Source: Niastella sp966212235
GTDB lineage: Bacteria; Bacteroidota; Bacteroidia; Chitinophagales; Chitinophagaceae
Direction of reading: 5' to 3'
Length of the DNA: 64,000 nucleotides
Assembly: GCA_966212235.1 (NCBI GenBank)
Contig: CBIHPP010000002.1
Coordinates: 620,001-684,000 of the forward strand
Shown: piece by piece, positions 1-8,289 of the stretch
How the letters are laid out: every line of letters starts with the position of its first letter
How positions within the stretch are numbered: the stretch's first letter is position 1
Translations under genes and position numbers: made by a program
Notes under the pieces: model-generated
Seen by the model: only the letters and a program-made list of their open reading frames with translations
Database searches by the model: none
What the model was told of the DNA's origin: nothing

Positions 1-54
1 AGAACTTTTTAGTCGATATCCTTAATTGCACTTTGGATATCCAAAGCTCTATTG

Positions 55-485
55 CAGACCCATTTTGTTCTTTTTCTGTATCACTTAATTTCTTTTCAGA
101 CCCATTTTAAAAATTATGCGATCATAAAATTTGTTTTCTGCACCATTTCAATAATTATACGACCATATAATTTCATTGCGGCACCCCAAAAAATAAACAG
201 GGCCTAATTACTTTTTTTCTGACGCATGTATAAAATTAGATAGTTCTACAATCGCATTTTGCCATCGTAAAAAGATCAAAATGATCACAAAATTTTCTTT
301 CTAACCCCCTTTAAAGAATAACATGGTCATTAAAAGCTATTAAATGGTTGTTCAAAAGAGTAAACAGGTCCATCAAAAAGATTAAACGGTCCCTGAAAAG
401 AGCTAAGCACAGGGTCAAAGAAGTAAAACGGTCATTTAAAAGATCAGAAGGGCCTGAAAAAATTCCTGGCCGGCCGGAAAATAAT
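55..485. repeat. Degenerate 41/21-bp periodic array, non-coding
   Basis: This stretch has no plausible gene. Related segments start near 55, 97, 138, 179, 219, 259 and 301, that is every 40 to 42 bp. Each opens with a C-rich core such as CAGACCCATTTT, CTGCACCATTTC or CGGCACCCC and closes with a T-rich tail such as TTTTCTG. From about 313 the period halves: A-runs followed by a GGTC-like core recur near 313, 333, 354, 375, 396, 417, 438, 457 and 478. Units are strongly diverged. Twenty-one bases is two helical turns, so the A-tracts are in phase and the region may be intrinsically bent. Confidence 0.6.
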
Positions 486-500
486 TAACAAATTAAGAAC

Positions 501-2213
501 TCAATACCCCGCCGCTGCATCATCGCCTCTGCCGTCGGCTATGGCTTCAAAGGACCCATCGGGTTCAATGCGTATTACTTCAGTACGGCCAATGGAGCCG
601 CGCTGGGTTACTTTATAGCCCATTTGCTGCAACTGTTGCCGTACGGTCTGTGGAAATGTCGCTTCCACGAATATTTCATCGGGCAGCCATTGATGGTGGA
701 ATTTGGGTTTATTTACTGCATCTTCAGTGCTCATATTAAATTCCAGGATGTTAACCAGGGTTTGAAATACGGATGTAGTAATGGTGGTGCCGCCCGGTGT
801 GCCCACCAGCAGGAATGGTTTATTTTCTTTTAAAACAATGGCCGGCGTCATAGAACTGAGCATGCGTTTACCCGGGGCTATGGCATTGGCATCGGCGCCT
901 ACGGCTCCATACAAATTGGGTACACCCGGTTTTACACTGAAATCATCCATTTCATTATTCAATAAAAAGCCGGCTCCGGCTACTACTGTTTTGCTGCCAT
1001 ACCCCCCGTTTAGGGTAGTGGTCACTGATACGGCATTACCGTTCTTATCGTATACATTGAAATGCGTTGTTTCTTCACTTTCGGCGATAACACCGGCCTG
1101 GGTAGCCAGGCTGGTGCCGGCCGTTTGGGCGTTATAATCTTTCATTCTTTCCAAAGCATACGCCTTGCTGGAAAGCTTTTTCACAGGCACTTTGTAAAAA
1201 TCAGCATCTCCCAGGAATTTAGCCCGGTCGGCATAGGCGCGGCGTTCTATTTCCGTCATCAATTGAACCGACTGGGTCGACTGAAAACCATATTGTTTCA
1301 CCGGCCTATCTTCAATCATGTGCATCATCTGTGGCAACAGGATACCGCCGCTGCTTGGCAGCGGCATTGTGATTATTTTATAGCCCTTATAATCAAACAC
1401 AACCGGCTCCCGTTCTTTGGCCTGGTAGTTTTTCAGGTCATCGTAGCTGATGATGCCGTTAGCCCGTTTCATTTCTTCAACGATCAGCCGGGCGGTTTCC
1501 CCTTCGTAAAAGCCTTTTTGGCCATTATCCCGAATGCGTTTTAACGTATTGGCCAGTTCTTTTTGTATCAGGGTGTCGCCGGCCTTCCAGCCGCCGGATT
1601 TTACAAAAACAGGTGGCACGGTATTGTATTTAATAAACGATTCTTTTGTACTGTTCAGGCTTTTGGCTTCTGATTCGGTTAATACAAATCCTTTTTCGGC
1701 CAGGTCAATAGCGGGCTGTATTAATTTTTTAAACGGCAGGTTGGCATATTTCATACAATCGAATAAACCCGCAATAGTGCCGGGAACACCTGCCGCCAGG
1801 TGGCCATTCTGACTTAAAGCCGTTTGCGCATTGCCCTGGCTATCGAGGTACATATCACGGTGTGCTGTAGCCGGTGCTTTCTCCCGGTAGTCGATCGTAA
1901 CATTTGAGCCATTCGCCAACCGGATAACTGTAAACCCACCGCCACCGATATTGCCTGCACCGGGGTACACTACTGCCAGCGCAAGTTGCGTAGCAATAGT
2001 GGCGTCTATAGCATTACCGCCCTGTTTCATGATGGCAACACCGGTTTCACTGGCTAACGGATGTGCAGAAACAACGGCGCCGTTTACACCTGTTACCTTT
2101 TTTTGTATAGTATATTCATAGGGGTTAACCGGTAGCGACGTTGTCGAACGCGTGCCGGAACAAGCCGCAAATAGAATTACTAACGGGAACGAGTAAAAAA
2201 TAGAAGCATTCAT
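501..2213 (-). CDS. ggt: Gamma-glutamyltransferase, lipoprotein
   Basis: Ntn-hydrolase of the gamma-glutamyltranspeptidase family that hydrolyses or transfers the gamma-glutamyl group of glutathione and similar peptides in the periplasm. The 570-residue length is normal. The N-terminus is a lipoprotein signal ending at Cys18 (LFAAC), so the enzyme is probably membrane-anchored. The substrate-binding large-subunit part carries AGNIGGGGF near residue 90 and PSSGG near 287. The expected autoproteolysis site and catalytic Thr is Thr382 in EETTHF, followed by NGNAVSVTTTLN and LLNNEMDDFS. SSMTP and GTPGG motifs of the small subunit are also present. It is divergent from the M14 peptidase gene and has no operon partner in the window. 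Confidence 0.93.
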   Translation of the reverse strand: MNASIFYSFPLVILFAACSGTRSTTSLPVNPYEYTIQKKVTGVNGAVVSAHPLASETGVAIMKQGGNAIDATIATQLALAVVYPGAGNIGGGGFTVIRLANGSNVTIDYREKAPATAHRDMYLDSQGNAQTALSQNGHLAAGVPGTIAGLFDCMKYANLPFKKLIQPAIDLAEKGFVLTESEAKSLNSTKESFIKYNTVPPVFVKSGGWKAGDTLIQKELANTLKRIRDNGQKGFYEGETARLIVEEMKRANGIISYDDLKNYQAKEREPVVFDYKGYKIITMPLPSSGGILLPQMMHMIEDRPVKQYGFQSTQSVQLMTEIERRAYADRAKFLGDADFYKVPVKKLSSKAYALERMKDYNAQTAGTSLATQAGVIAESEETTHFNVYDKNGNAVSVTTTLNGGYGSKTVVAGAGFLLNNEMDDFSVKPGVPNLYGAVGADANAIAPGKRMLSSMTPAIVLKENKPFLLVGTPGGTTITTSVFQTLVNILEFNMSTEDAVNKPKFHHQWLPDEIFVEATFPQTVRQQLQQMGYKVTQRGSIGRTEVIRIEPDGSFEAIADGRGDDAAAGY

Positions 2214-2249
2214 ATTTTGAAATATCTTGAGTAGCTAAAATTAACAAAC

Positions 2250-2257
2250 CAAAATTA
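2250..2257 (-). promoter_or_regulatory. Putative -7 box upstream of ggt
   Basis: On the minus strand this reads TAATTTTG, a full match to the Bacteroidota -7 consensus TAnnTTTG, 37 bp before the ggt start codon. No clear TTTG box is visible at the -33 distance. It is followed by a 15-base segment (2234-2248) that is identical to one upstream of the sigma-factor gene at 14296-14310. Confidence 0.4.
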
Positions 2258-2548
2258 GCTTCCGGTTTTTTTTATAATTGAGTTAAATGTTTTAATTTTA
2301 GAACACTAACAAAAACTGTTTACCGGGATCAAACCACATGAGCTTATGAGAATACGCATTTGTATACAGCGTCTTACATTCTTCTATTCATATCTATTAC
2401 CATGTGTTTTGCGGGTTTTTGCATTTTCACTGTTATCAACACGGTCCAGATATATTATTTACCCATATATTCACGCAGACATTTCCTTTAATAACATTCC
2501 AGGCAGATAGTCACCCTGCCAGGTTTTAACCGATCACTGGCGCGAAGC

Positions 2549-2556
2549 TAATTTTG
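2549..2556 (+). promoter_or_regulatory. Putative -7 box upstream of the leader hairpin
   Basis: TAATTTTG matches TAnnTTTG exactly. A TTTT run at 2524-2527 is roughly at the -33 position. Transcription would start near 2563 and run into the terminator-like hairpin at 2595-2624 before reaching the M14 peptidase gene. Confidence 0.4.
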
Positions 2557-2594
2557 CGTCGTAATAAAAACTTAGTGGTCACATGAGAAAATAA

Positions 2595-2624
2595 AAGCAT
2601 TTCACTACGGTGAAGTGCTTTTTT
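2595..2624 (+). terminator. Rho-independent terminator or attenuator
   Basis: AAGCATTTCAC and GTGAAGTGCTT form an 11-bp stem with one G-U pair and a TACG tetraloop, followed by a T-run. It lies 45 bp before the M14 peptidase start and no gene ends upstream of it on this strand. It therefore ends a short RNA or acts as an attenuator. Confidence 0.7.
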
Positions 2625-2668
2625 CGTTTTCCCCGTTTTAGTTACTTTCACAGTACATTTTTGTTATT

Positions 2669-5212
2669 ATGAAGAAAGTTCCTGCATGCATGGCATTGTT
2701 TCTCATCACCAGTCTGGCTCTGGCACAGGTAAAATCACCCGATCAATTCCTGGGATATAAATTAGGTAGCCGGTATACGCCTCACTATAATATCGTGAAT
2801 TATTGTAAGCAGGTAGCTGAAACGGCGCCCGATATGGTAAAACTGGAGCAATATGGAACTACCAATGAAGGCCGGCCTTTATTATTGTTATACGTAACAT
2901 CGAGCGGGAACATGGAACGGCTGGAGGCCATCAGGCAAAACAACCTGCGGCTGGCAGGCATGACGCTGGACAAAATGGCGCCCGATGAAAAAGCGCCGGC
3001 CATTGTCTGGCTAAGCTATAATGTACATGGCAATGAAACTTCTTCTTCAGAAGCGGCCATGCTTACACTGTACGAGCTGGTAAACCCAGCCAATACCAAA
3101 GCAAAAGAATGGTTGCAGCATACCGTGGTTATTATCGATCCCTGTATTAATCCCGATGGCCGCGACCGGTATGTAAACTGGTTTAATTCGGTAGTAGGGG
3201 TACAACCCAATCCGCAACCCTATTCCCGGGAGCATGCAGAGCCCTGGCCCGGCGGCCGCCCCAATCACTATTATTTCGACCTGAACCGCGACTGGGCCTG
3301 GCAAACACAGGTAGAAACCCAACAACGCATTGTAAAATATAACCAGTGGCTGCCGCAGGTGCATGTTGATTATCATGAACAGGGGTATAATAATCCCTAT
3401 TACTTTGCACCGGCTGCCGAGCCTTATCACGAAGTGATCACCGGGTGGCAGCGTGATTTTCAAACCACCATCGGTAAAAACAATGCGAAGTATTTTGACC
3501 AGCACGGCTGGTTGTTTTTCACCAAAGAACGGTTCGATCTTTTCTACCCCAGCTATGGCGATACCTATCCTTTATATAAAGGCGCTATTGGTATGACCTA
3601 CGAACAGGGTGGTCATAGCCGCGGTGGCGCTGCCGTCATTAACCGCGATGGCGATACGCTTACGTTGTGGGACCGGTTGTATCACCATTTCACCACGGGC
3701 ATGAGCACTATTGAAGCCACTTCGCAAAATGCGGCTAAAGTGGTGCAGGAATTTAAAAAGTATTACGATAAAGCACGTACTTCACCGCCCGGTGAGTTTA
3801 AAGCCTATGTTGTGAAAGCCGATGAAGGGAATAAGATTGTACGATTGAAACAATTGCTCACCCGGAATAATATTGATTGGCTCAATGCCACCAACGTCAG
3901 CTATACCGGCACTAATTATTTTACCGGTAAAAATGGGATAGTAAAAACAGACAGCCACGATATTGTTATCAACACCAATCAACCCAATGCCAACCTGTTG
4001 AAGGTGCTTTTTGAAAGAAACTCCCATCTTAGCGACTCGGTTACTTATGACATTACCGCCTGGTCGGTTCCTTTTGTATATGGACTAACCACCTATGGAT
4101 TAAACACCTATGTTACCGGATTATCAAAAGCGCGGGAAACAGATACGCCCCAAATAAAACACCTGAATGGAGAAAATAGTGTAGCCTGGCTAATTCGTTG
4201 GAATGGTTTGAACAGTGTGCAGTTCCTGAGTACGATCATGCAGCAGAAAGTAAAAGTGCGATATGCTGAACAACCGTTCAATGCTGGCAAAGAAGATTTT
4301 GACAAGGGTACCCTCATCATTACCCGTACCAGCAATCAGTCACTGGGTGCTTCGTTGGGTAATATAATAAATTCGGCAGCGCAGAAAGCAGGGATCAACT
4401 ATACGACTGTTTCCTCTTCCTTTGTTGATAAAGGGTTTGATTTTGGTTCAGAGAAAGTGCATGGTATGCAGGCGCCTAAAATTGGTTTGCTTGCCGGTGA
4501 AGGCGTATCGTCTTTAGGCATGGGGGAGGTATGGCATTTTTTTGATGTGCAGATCGGTTATCCGGTAAACATCATCTGGACAAACGATCTTTCTAAAAGT
4601 ATCCTGCGTGAACTGGATGTGCTGATCATGCCCGATGGAAATTATCGCTTTTTATCGGACCGGGGAATGAATGACGCGTTGAAAGACTGGGTGAGCAGTG
4701 GTGGCCGGTTGATTGCGCTGGAAAGTGCCGTGGCACAACTGGCGACTGCCGAATGGGGTATCAAGATCAAAAAAGGAGATGATGAAAAAAGCGATAAGGA
4801 TGATAAAGACGATAAGAAAGAAGATTACAAACTACTGCGCCGGTATGAAAACCGGGAGCGGGATTTTATTCCCGGGTTTAATCCTGGTTCTATATATAAA
4901 GTTGAATTGGATAATTCGCACCCCCTCGCATTCGGTTATGATGATGCTTATTATACGCTGAAGCAGGATAATACCATTTACGAGTTTTTTAAAGAAATGG
5001 GTTGGAATGTGGGTGTGATCAAAAAAGACAACCAGGTCGCCGGCTTTGTTGGCTCAAAGCTGAAAGATAAACTGAAAGACGGGTTGCTGTTCGGCGTACA
5101 GGACGTAGGGCGGGGAAATGTTATTTATCTGGCCGATGATCCCCTGTTCAGAAGCTTTTGGGAGAACGGCAAACTGCTGTTCAGTAATGCGGTGTTTATG
5201 GTAGGGCAGTAG
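2669..5212 (+). CDS. Secreted M14 family zinc carboxypeptidase
   Basis: An 847-residue exported metallopeptidase. A signal peptide ends at about residue 20 (LALAQ). The M14 domain (about 30-350) shows the zinc ligands His120 and Glu123 in HGNETS, NPDGRDR near 161, FDLNRDW near 203, a third ligand His236 in DYHEQG, and YEQGG near 311 as the likely catalytic Glu region. The C-terminal part (about 610-845) resembles the glutamine-amidotransferase-like fold often attached to these large Bacteroidota M14 proteins. A very acidic and basic low-complexity stretch rich in Asp and Lys sits near residues 703-725. The substrate cannot be told from sequence. It is preceded by a terminator-like leader hairpin. 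Confidence 0.88.
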   Translation: MKKVPACMALFLITSLALAQVKSPDQFLGYKLGSRYTPHYNIVNYCKQVAETAPDMVKLEQYGTTNEGRPLLLLYVTSSGNMERLEAIRQNNLRLAGMTLDKMAPDEKAPAIVWLSYNVHGNETSSSEAAMLTLYELVNPANTKAKEWLQHTVVIIDPCINPDGRDRYVNWFNSVVGVQPNPQPYSREHAEPWPGGRPNHYYFDLNRDWAWQTQVETQQRIVKYNQWLPQVHVDYHEQGYNNPYYFAPAAEPYHEVITGWQRDFQTTIGKNNAKYFDQHGWLFFTKERFDLFYPSYGDTYPLYKGAIGMTYEQGGHSRGGAAVINRDGDTLTLWDRLYHHFTTGMSTIEATSQNAAKVVQEFKKYYDKARTSPPGEFKAYVVKADEGNKIVRLKQLLTRNNIDWLNATNVSYTGTNYFTGKNGIVKTDSHDIVINTNQPNANLLKVLFERNSHLSDSVTYDITAWSVPFVYGLTTYGLNTYVTGLSKARETDTPQIKHLNGENSVAWLIRWNGLNSVQFLSTIMQQKVKVRYAEQPFNAGKEDFDKGTLIITRTSNQSLGASLGNIINSAAQKAGINYTTVSSSFVDKGFDFGSEKVHGMQAPKIGLLAGEGVSSLGMGEVWHFFDVQIGYPVNIIWTNDLSKSILRELDVLIMPDGNYRFLSDRGMNDALKDWVSSGGRLIALESAVAQLATAEWGIKIKKGDDEKSDKDDKDDKKEDYKLLRRYENRERDFIPGFNPGSIYKVELDNSHPLAFGYDDAYYTLKQDNTIYEFFKEMGWNVGVIKKDNQVAGFVGSKLKDKLKDGLLFGVQDVGRGNVIYLADDPLFRSFWENGKLLFSNAVFMVGQ

Positions 5213-5220
5213 GGCTAACA

Positions 5221-5290
5221 GGCAATGGGCAACACGCAATTGGCAATTCGACATGAATCATTGCATATTGCACCTTGCCAATTGATTTAA
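5221..5290. repeat. Degenerate heptamer array
   Basis: About ten 7-bp units follow one another from 5221, for example GGCAATG, GGCAACA, CGCAATT, GGCAATT and, at 5277, GCCAATT. The consensus is roughly GGCAATT. It starts right after the M14 gene and precedes the inverted repeat at 5382. Similar heptamer arrays of other sequence lie near 57701, 57978 and 62291. Confidence 0.55.
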
Positions 5291-5381
5291 TCGTGTTAAA
5301 ATTTACAAGCGGATTGGCACACTCCTCCGCAATGCGTTATTTTGCCCCCGGTTTCAGCTCAAAACTATAAGAATGAAACGT

Positions 5382-5434
5382 CCATGACAAAATTTTCGTT
5401 AAAACCCTTCAGGGAAATGAAAATTTTGTCATGG
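5382..5434. repeat. Perfect 16-bp inverted repeat upstream of the PIG-L gene
   Basis: The arms 5382-5397 (CCATGACAAAATTTTC) and 5419-5434 are exact reverse complements, separated by 21 bp. The spacer carries a nested CCC-TTCA-GGG hairpin. No T-run follows, so it is not a standard terminator. It lies 38 bp before the preferred start codon at 5473 and could be an operator, an mRNA structure or a relic of a small repeat element. Confidence 0.7.
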
Positions 5435-5472
5435 TAAGTTCCATCTGGCTAAAGAAAAATAATTATTTTCAG

Positions 5473-7989
5473 ATGAATGAATTTTACCCAGGTCGGTTAC
5501 TGGTATTGATTGCTTTGCTGTTTGTTCTGCCAGTATCGGCACAAACGCCCCCTGCATCTACCTCGGCCGATATCTTCCTGCAATTAAAGAAACTCAAAGT
5601 ATTAGGATCTGTATTATATATAGCCGCACATCCTGATGATGAAAATACCCGTTTACTCGCATGGCTTGCCCGGGAGCGATTATACCGGACAGGTTATTTA
5701 TCATTGACGCGTGGTGATGGCGGCCAGAACCTCATTGGCGACGAACAGGGTATTGACCTGGGGTTAATACGCACCCAGGAACTACTCGCTGCGCGACGTA
5801 CAGATGGTGCCGAGCAGTTTTTCAGCCGCGCTTTTGATTTTGGGTTCAGCAAAAGCACCGATGAGGCCATGGAAAAATGGGGCAAAGAGAAAGTGCTGAG
5901 CGATGCGGTTTGGATCATCCGAAAATTTCAACCCGATATCATCATTACCCGCTTTCCTGAAGACAGCCGGGCCGGTCACGGACATCATTCCGCTTCCGCG
6001 GTGGTTGCCCACGAAGCGTTTCGCGCGGCAGCCGACCCCAATCGCTTCCCCGAACAATTCAAATACGGCGTACAACCCTGGAAGGTAAAACGTATCATGT
6101 GGAATACATTCAATTTCGGCAGTACAAATACCACCAGCAGCGATCAATTGAAAATAGATGTAGGCGGTTACAATGCCCTGGTGGGTAAAAGTTATGGTGA
6201 AATAGCTGCGGAGAGTCGAAGCCAACATAAAAGCCAGGGTTTTGGTGTGCCCGCCAGCAGAGGTGCACAATTGGAATATTTTTCGTTCACTGAAGGCGAT
6301 ACCCCGCAAAGCGACCTCATGGACGGCGTAAACATGAGTTGGTCAAAGATGGAAGGTGGTAGTGCCATAGATACCATGATAGATGAAATCCTGAAAAACT
6401 ATTCTCTGGGCAATCCCGAAAACTCCGTTCCCGCCCTGGTGAACTTGTATAAAACCATACAGGGATTAAAAGATAGTAACTGGAAGAAGCAAAAGCAGGA
6501 AGAAGTACAACGGCTGATTGAACAATGCAGCGGATTGTGGCTTGAAGCTACAACCGGCAATGAACTGGCCGTAGAGGGTGATTCCATAAAAGTTAATATC
6601 GCTATCAATAACCGGTTGGGTGTACCCATACAATTGAACAAGATCAACCTCGATGTACTGGACACTACGCTGGCTATGAACCTCGAAAAGAACCGGAATG
6701 TAACCCTGCAGAGAACATTTTATGTGTTTACTACCAAGCCGATATCACAACCTTACTGGCTCGAACAAAAGATGAGCGAAGGTTCTTTTAATGTAAATGA
6801 TCAGTTATTAATAGGTAAGCCGCAGAACGAACCGGCATACCAGGCCCAGTTCCACCTGGTGATTGCCGGGCAACCGTTCACTTTTATAAAGCCGGTACAA
6901 TACAAACATACCGATCCGGTGAAAGGTGAATTGTACCAGCCAGTGGTTGTAGTGCCTTCTTCTACGGTTACCACCGAACCCAGCGTCATCATCTTTCGCA
7001 AAAATGAAAAGCAAAGCGCCGAAGTAGCCATTACGGTAACGGCCAATAAACGATTTACCGGTTATAAAGCCAAAATATCAAAGCGGCTTACGTACGATAA
7101 CAGCACGAAGACCGATAGCAACTTCACTATGCAACCCGGCATGCAACGGCAATATATATTTGCGATAGACAATGCCATGCTAAAGGATAAAGAGCAGGAT
7201 TTTGTGCAGGCCTTTGTTGAATTGAAAAATGGTTCAGAAGAACAGCCGGCTTATTTGAACCTGAACAATATCCGCTACGATCATATTCCGAACATTCAAT
7301 ATTTTTACCAGGATGCCATCAAGGTGTTGAATATAGATATTAAGACCGTTGGCAAAAAGATCGGTTATATTGAAGGTGCAGGTGATAAGGTTACCATTGC
7401 ATTACAGCAAATGGGTTACGAGGTAACCATATTAAAGGAAAAGGATATTACGCCTTTCATGTTAAAGCAGTTTGATGCAGTGATCACCGGTGTGCGGGCG
7501 TATAATGTACATGATTACCTGGAAGGGAAACACGATGTATTGATGGATTATGTAAAGAACGGCGGTAACCTTATCGTTCAATATAATACCAGTAATTTTA
7601 TCAGTTCGGTAACTGCCAAAATAGGGCCTTATCCTTTTGCTATCTCACGCAACCGTGTTACGGACGAAACGGCTACAGTGAACTTCCTGTTACCCAACCA
7701 TCCTGTATTAAACTATCCTAATAAGATCACCGCAAAAGATTTTAACAACTGGGTGCAGGAGCGGGGTATTTATTTTGCCGACCAGTTAGATTCCACTTAT
7801 GAAGCCCCGTTATCGATGGCCGATCCGAATGAAAAAGAACAGAAAGGCAGCCTGATCATTGCCAATTATGGTAAAGGAAAATTTGTTTATACCGGCCTGG
7901 TGTTCTTTCGCGAATTACCTGCAGGCATACCAGGTGCATACCGGTTACTGGCTAATATCATTGCATTAAATAAAAAGAAAGGATTTTAG
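5473..7989 (+). CDS. Secreted PIG-L/LmbE family deacetylase
   Basis: An 838-residue exported protein whose N-terminal domain is a zinc-dependent N-acetylglucosaminyl-type deacetylase. The zinc motif AHPDDEN lies near residue 51 and GHGHHSAS near 167, as in the LmbE family. The C-terminal half (about 370-835) contains a beta-rich region and a glutamine-amidotransferase-like region, and is much longer than the single-domain family members. I chose the ATG at 5473 rather than 5431 because it puts a clean signal peptide (ending VSAQ) at the N-terminus; the earlier ATG lies inside the inverted repeat. The stop codon abuts the next gene's ATG, so it is cotranscribed with two tiny genes and a symporter. 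The substrate is unknown; an acetylated amino sugar or glycoconjugate is inferred. Confidence 0.85.
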   Translation: MNEFYPGRLLVLIALLFVLPVSAQTPPASTSADIFLQLKKLKVLGSVLYIAAHPDDENTRLLAWLARERLYRTGYLSLTRGDGGQNLIGDEQGIDLGLIRTQELLAARRTDGAEQFFSRAFDFGFSKSTDEAMEKWGKEKVLSDAVWIIRKFQPDIIITRFPEDSRAGHGHHSASAVVAHEAFRAAADPNRFPEQFKYGVQPWKVKRIMWNTFNFGSTNTTSSDQLKIDVGGYNALVGKSYGEIAAESRSQHKSQGFGVPASRGAQLEYFSFTEGDTPQSDLMDGVNMSWSKMEGGSAIDTMIDEILKNYSLGNPENSVPALVNLYKTIQGLKDSNWKKQKQEEVQRLIEQCSGLWLEATTGNELAVEGDSIKVNIAINNRLGVPIQLNKINLDVLDTTLAMNLEKNRNVTLQRTFYVFTTKPISQPYWLEQKMSEGSFNVNDQLLIGKPQNEPAYQAQFHLVIAGQPFTFIKPVQYKHTDPVKGELYQPVVVVPSSTVTTEPSVIIFRKNEKQSAEVAITVTANKRFTGYKAKISKRLTYDNSTKTDSNFTMQPGMQRQYIFAIDNAMLKDKEQDFVQAFVELKNGSEEQPAYLNLNNIRYDHIPNIQYFYQDAIKVLNIDIKTVGKKIGYIEGAGDKVTIALQQMGYEVTILKEKDITPFMLKQFDAVITGVRAYNVHDYLEGKHDVLMDYVKNGGNLIVQYNTSNFISSVTAKIGPYPFAISRNRVTDETATVNFLLPNHPVLNYPNKITAKDFNNWVQERGIYFADQLDSTYEAPLSMADPNEKEQKGSLIIANYGKGKFVYTGLVFFRELPAGIPGAYRLLANIIALNKKKGF

Positions 7990-8145
7990 ATGGCCCCTTT
8001 ATCAAAACGTGAATGGTTCTTCATATTAGCTATAGTTATTGGTCTCATTTTAGGGAAACTGATCAAGAAAGTAACGCTGGGAATGGCATTGGGATTATTA
8101 CTGGCATTTATGGCAGTCATGATCTTTTCGAAGAAAAAGAAATAA
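7990..8145 (+). CDS. Small membrane protein, 51 residues
   Basis: Starts immediately after the stop codon of the deacetylase gene (TAG then ATG) and encodes 51 residues. It has two short hydrophobic segments (about 9-22 and 30-46) separated by GKLIKKV and ends in a run of lysines. This suggests a two-helix hairpin in the inner membrane. No family is recognised. The tight spacing with the flanking deacetylase and symporter suggests a role in that system, for example as a small accessory subunit. This is inference. Confidence 0.6.
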   Translation: MAPLSKREWFFILAIVIGLILGKLIKKVTLGMALGLLLAFMAVMIFSKKKK

Positions 8146-8163
8146 CACCTCAAATTCATACGC

Positions 8164-8289
8164 ATGTCACCGGTTGAGAAAGAACAAATTCCTGTCTTTA
8201 AAAAATGGCGGCATTGGTACTGGCTGGTGATGGGCTTTCAGATATTGCTGGCAGTTCTATTTTATCTTTTTACTAAACACTACGCATGA
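8164..8289 (+). CDS. Small single-helix membrane protein, 41 residues
   Basis: A 41-residue frame with a charged N-terminus (MSPVEKEQIPVFKKW), an aromatic belt (RHWYWLV) and one transmembrane helix (about 19-37). Its stop overlaps the start of the symporter gene by ATGA, typical of translational coupling. It resembles the small one-helix partners encoded just before some sodium:solute symporters, but I cannot assign a family. With the gene before it, it makes two micro-membrane proteins between the deacetylase and the transporter. Confidence 0.6.
   Translation: MSPVEKEQIPVFKKWRHWYWLVMGFQILLAVLFYLFTKHYA

Larger units (their letters stand above)
2258..2668. other. Divergent intergenic region with no gene
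   Basis: No coding frame of useful length is visible between the ggt promoter and the M14 peptidase gene. It contains a plus-strand -7 box at 2549 and a strong hairpin with a T-run at 2595-2624, both listed separately. The rest is AT-rich and unassigned. Confidence 0.5.

Noticed and set aside
55..485. Possible CRISPR array
   Set aside because: The spacing is regular but there is no conserved repeat; every unit differs and no cas gene is present in the window.
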